20,160 nucleotides of DNA from Davidsoniella eucalypti (Eukaryota; Ascomycota; Sordariomycetes; Microascales; Ceratocystidaceae), in NCBI GenBank assembly GCA_004009845.1, contig RMBW01000247.1, forward strand, positions 1-20,160. The letters run 5' to 3'. Position numbers and translations under genes: made by a program. The notes beneath the pieces were generated by a model, which saw only the letters and a program-made list of their open reading frames with translations, had not been told where the DNA came from and did not search any database. Shown piece after piece: positions 18,501 to 20,160 of the stretch; position 1 is the first letter of the stretch, and each line of letters starts with the position of its first letter.

Positions 18501-20160
18501 ATTTGTAGCGCTCATGGAGGATCTATTTACTCGAGCAGTGGCTATGGGAGTTGACTGCATCCGTTTCGAATCGTCTTTGCATGCTGGGCGAGAGGGTCTA
18601 CCGCGAGCAGCCCGGCTGGTGATAGTGAGCGCCGATACCATCACCGCGGGAGATTTTTCTGCTTATGCAGACGGATTGCTATGTACTGGCTTGCTTCAAC
18701 GGATTTTTATTGACGAATGCCATACCATCATCATGGATATTGGGTACCGAGGAAAGCTAGGTGAACTGAAGAGCTTGAACCGGTATAACTGTCCGTTGAT
18801 ATTGCTGACGGCCACACTGCCGACGGTTCTCGAGGATTGGTTCCGAAAGCAGATGCTGGTGGAGGCTGCTGTAACAATCCGGGCCCGTACCACGAAGCTT
18901 AATTGTCGGTATAAAGTTGATCAAGTCAAGCCCGGCGGCTATGCAGTCGAGAAAAGAGTCATAGAGATCGTCAAACCGCTTTCGACATCGATGTCTGGTC
19001 GGCAGAAGGGAGTGATTTATTGCCGTTCTAGAGCAAAGTGCGAGTTTCTAGCCAAGCAGCTGGGCTGTGACTTCTACCATAGCTTCATGGAGAATAGCAA
19101 GCGTGAAGAGGCTCTGTCAAAGTGGGTGGAGGGTCGCGGACATCGTTGGATCTCAGCCACGACAAGTTTGGGTACGGGTATTGATGTTGAAGGAATCACA
19201 GTAGTGATTCATGCGGAGCAGCCATATGGGCTTGTGGATTTTGTGCAGCAGACAGGACGAGGAGGTCGACGGCCAGGTGATGTAGTGCAGTCGATCATTG
19301 TGTACAATGGGAAGCCGAGTTGGGAGAAGGAGCATAGTAGCTTTATTGAACAGGCCAACCGAGCTGAGATGGAGTCATTTGTTTCAACAAGTGAGTGTCG
19401 TCGGAAGATCATTGGTCGTTTCATGGATGGCATTACAGATGAGTCATGTAATGACATTGTTGGTGCTGAGCTGTGTGATATATGCCAGGTACAAGTACAA
19501 GCGGCGGCAGCGATAGCGGCAGCAGCAGTGGCTACACCACAGACTACTGCAGTAGATCTTGGCATCAGCGAAACAAGCCAGACTACTGCGGTAAATCTTA
19601 GCAACGATAAAGCGAATCGACAACAGGCGATGGCCCAAGTGGATGATAGATGGATGCGGTTCGGGAAAGAGGAAGGAGAAAGTGCCCATGCGTTATTCCG
19701 TTGGCTAGATGAGGTTGGAGAAGAATGCACCAGCTGTCACGTCCAAAGTCAGTTTTACAAAAGATTAACTGGAATAAGCCAAGATGCTATGAGACATGCT
19801 TCCCAAGGAGTTTCGGAGTGTACGAAACGTTGGACAGGAGTGGAATATGATTCTGCTCGAAAGAAGATCAGATTTGCACAATTCTCTTGCTGTTTCACTT
19901 GCAAACTCCCACTTGACTGGTGTGAGCTGACGAAGGTGAAAGCAGGTAAGGGCTTTCGCTGTGGACATATAGACAAAGTGCTGCCGGTAGTTTTGATGGC
20001 GATTAAAAACCAAAAAATTCAGAATTTAGCCAAGAAGGAGTTAGGGTTAGGGTTAGGGTTAGGGTTAGGGTTAGGGTTAGGGTTAGGGTTAGGGTTAGGG
20101 TTAGGGTTAGGGTTAGGGTTAGGGTTAGGGTTAGGGTTAGGGTTAGGGTTAGGGTTAGGG
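15595..20160 (+). CDS. Telomere-linked RecQ-like helicase with OrsD-type fingers and a recombinase-like middle, truncated by the telomere
   Basis: Start: ATG at 15595 in a good context (GCCATGG), first in frame after a TGA at 15529. The frame is open for 1482 codons to the telomere, without introns. Domains: C2H2 finger C16/C19/H32/H37, second finger C83/C86/H99/H105 (OrsD type); acidic patch 350-365; tyrosine-recombinase-like region 625-840 with R633, K667 or K669, R757, H815 and Y824, split by an acidic loop 780-788; nuclear signals KRKRP 862-866 and KKRIR 883-887; RecQ core with LPTGAGKS 942-949, DECH 1040-1043, LTATLP 1071-1076, SATTSLGTGID 1187-1197 and QQTGRGGRRPGD 1218-1229; zinc-type cysteines C1268, C1285, C1294, C1297; an Ala-rich linker; more cysteines near the end. 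Such helicases sit at fungal chromosome ends and are implicated in end maintenance. The chain lacks a stop and probably about 100 C-terminal residues. The helicase call is firm; the recombinase reading is inference. Confidence 0.9.
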   Translation, partial: MEDFVELNEEHQLLICLPCKAAIRPGKSIETHFRRKHKVKGETIKNIIDYYGTQDLADPKVHALPPDGSPAIKRLAVRRGYSCSMCRYLTICKDNITRHWRDVGHTSLDPKSKIVLLQTWMDRNFARYWIVSDGAANFGTALAKQTSTNPMELMLADCEAMLASEDAERLRIGDLKEDMDRDSSWVKRLQWVKHFESRDLIKIYEAAEWIQAKNAKAQQVHQQTEQAVHERNMLLRLGESFDREIQRCSWRLDSVPTETLQWLGSIMTTAPNGMPFGLKGKEASMVKYRTVGQRYLGLCWRAHRIGRDEAMKQLAVKFTDEQWNLLCTVVQELEKSININRNHVRYHRNEDHDDEDETIDETIEDGRLHDNVYKELDRAVFSFMVASIKTLVGGHIYSSSLLCFCAALGIRLQPLGYTEPHLYTGLLAAILWWSRLFFLESVFDSKPRSSDEGDIESVKEFREQHAVWMCTGSYTVISTIIGWMAYGKGWRSRMGGQPSVRWAEDGESLFHNGERIMIQDFTRAAREQVVEAQNLLALLLGDSWQKMKPKIDLKLLADNMIRLGAGQSFATNTNNKWLEPGPSLVIRQLSTSIWDSSRHVFKIDGTNRWLRRLRMFREVLMLLVHVWGGLPGRGPELMTLRHCDSWQLMRNVFVFDGQVMIVTDRDKMKAIRDNSRKVARFLPENIGQMVVAYIAWLIPVERVLRSECNLAKANNEQLEFMWHDGSSTVWDTDRLSQKLARVFQAATGVRLGVGRYRVVAIELGRHIRGLVLNQIETRVDDDDADDDDIEVDPITGEPVHCGGSWNIIWDLASTHGSRVARQHYAVHIGFPGKLQPEMIASFKEISRLWHQFLEGDESQNGKRKRPDQEAECETKRQTDTSSKKRIRYKLPLRTANVSVDQEMQTGLRTLLGPDATWRSAEQRESMREILALQDGESLISVLPTGAGKSILFMLPATMQSGGVSIVVVPFVALMEDLFTRAVAMGVDCIRFESSLHAGREGLPRAARLVIVSADTITAGDFSAYADGLLCTGLLQRIFIDECHTIIMDIGYRGKLGELKSLNRYNCPLILLTATLPTVLEDWFRKQMLVEAAVTIRARTTKLNCRYKVDQVKPGGYAVEKRVIEIVKPLSTSMSGRQKGVIYCRSRAKCEFLAKQLGCDFYHSFMENSKREEALSKWVEGRGHRWISATTSLGTGIDVEGITVVIHAEQPYGLVDFVQQTGRGGRRPGDVVQSIIVYNGKPSWEKEHSSFIEQANRAEMESFVSTSECRRKIIGRFMDGITDESCNDIVGAELCDICQVQVQAAAAIAAAAVATPQTTAVDLGISETSQTTAVNLSNDKANRQQAMAQVDDRWMRFGKEEGESAHALFRWLDEVGEECTSCHVQSQFYKRLTGISQDAMRHASQGVSECTKRWTGVEYDSARKKIRFAQFSCCFTCKLPLDWCELTKVKAGKGFRCGHIDKVLPVVLMAIKNQKIQNLAKKELGLGLGLGLGLGLGLGLGLGLGLGLGLGLGLGLGLGLGLG
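19540..19617 (+). repeat. 39-bp in-frame tandem duplication in the helicase linker
   Basis: CAGACTACTGC at 19540 and 19579 starts two 13-codon units (QTTAVDLGISETS and QTTAVNLSNDKAN). The first 21 bases differ at only two positions. It follows an Ala-rich run, marking a flexible, fast-changing linker between the helicase core and the Cys-rich tail. Confidence 0.7.
20041..20160 (+). repeat. Telomere: 20 perfect TTAGGG repeats
   Basis: All 120 bases to the window end are TTAGGG without a variant unit. The G-rich strand runs 5' to 3' toward the right end, as at a true chromosome end. The array starts directly after a GAG codon of the helicase frame with no subtelomeric spacer; at most the single G before it is shared. 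Read in that frame the array encodes Leu-Gly. Confidence 0.98.

Noticed and set aside
15753..20013. Many open frames on the minus strand and in other plus frames across the helicase gene (for example minus 18195-18644 and 19209-19730).
   Set aside because: They lie opposite one long frame whose domains are clearly recognisable. None has a family motif or its own context; they are shadows of its codon use.
1..20160. CRISPR arrays, tRNA or rRNA genes, bacterial-style operons.
   Set aside because: No regularly spaced repeats, no cloverleaf-like segment and no rRNA sequence was seen. The window is eukaryotic subtelomere.

Overview
The window is the right-hand end of a chromosome from a filamentous ascomycete fungus, in TTAGGG-telomere orientation. 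It ends in 20 perfect TTAGGG units, and the G-rich strand points outward. Other fungal signs are a short 43-bp GT...AG intron in a pseudogene with a CT-rich leader, a Tad/I-like LINE, AT-rich gene-poor DNA that looks eroded by RIP-like mutation, and a RecQ-like telomere-linked helicase next to the telomere. I cannot name the genus.

Layout, left to right. 1-300: a GC-richer island with the 3' end of an unidentified reading frame. 180-2215: copy A of a degenerate subtelomeric repeat. 2216-5500: AT-rich DNA with no gene I can support. 5832-6736: a decayed secreted intradiol ring-cleavage dioxygenase gene. 7009-8951 and 14196-14500: copy B of the same subtelomeric repeat, carrying a roughly 830-bp extra block. 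Copy B is split by a LINE at 8952-14183, flanked by a 12-bp target-site duplication (TSD). The LINE carries ORF1 and an ORF2 with endonuclease, reverse transcriptase, RNase H and a C-terminal Cys/His motif. The RNase H domain is in turn split by a 624-bp TG...CA element with a 5-bp TSD, read here as a solo LTR. 14500-15594: AT-rich DNA leading into the promoter of the last gene. 15595-20040: one uninterrupted 1482-codon reading frame, then the telomere.

The terminal gene is the most notable object. Its product has two C2H2 fingers of OrsD type, a middle region with the residue spacing of a tyrosine recombinase (R633, K667/K669, R757, H815, Y824), a full RecQ-like helicase core (Walker A at 942-949, DECH at 1040-1043, motif VI at 1218-1229) and a Cys-rich tail. 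It has no stop codon: the telomere begins in frame, so the array would be read as alternating Leu-Gly. The chromosome end therefore seems to have healed inside the gene.

The second notable pattern is a set of very small insertions (about 40-60 bp) of the LINE 3' tail, in both orientations. Three have roughly 10-bp TSDs, and two of these can be compared with paralogous sites that lack them. The order of events is readable: duplication of the subtelomeric unit, then LINE and tail insertions into copy B, then the LTR into the LINE, with telomere capping of the helicase gene undated relative to these.
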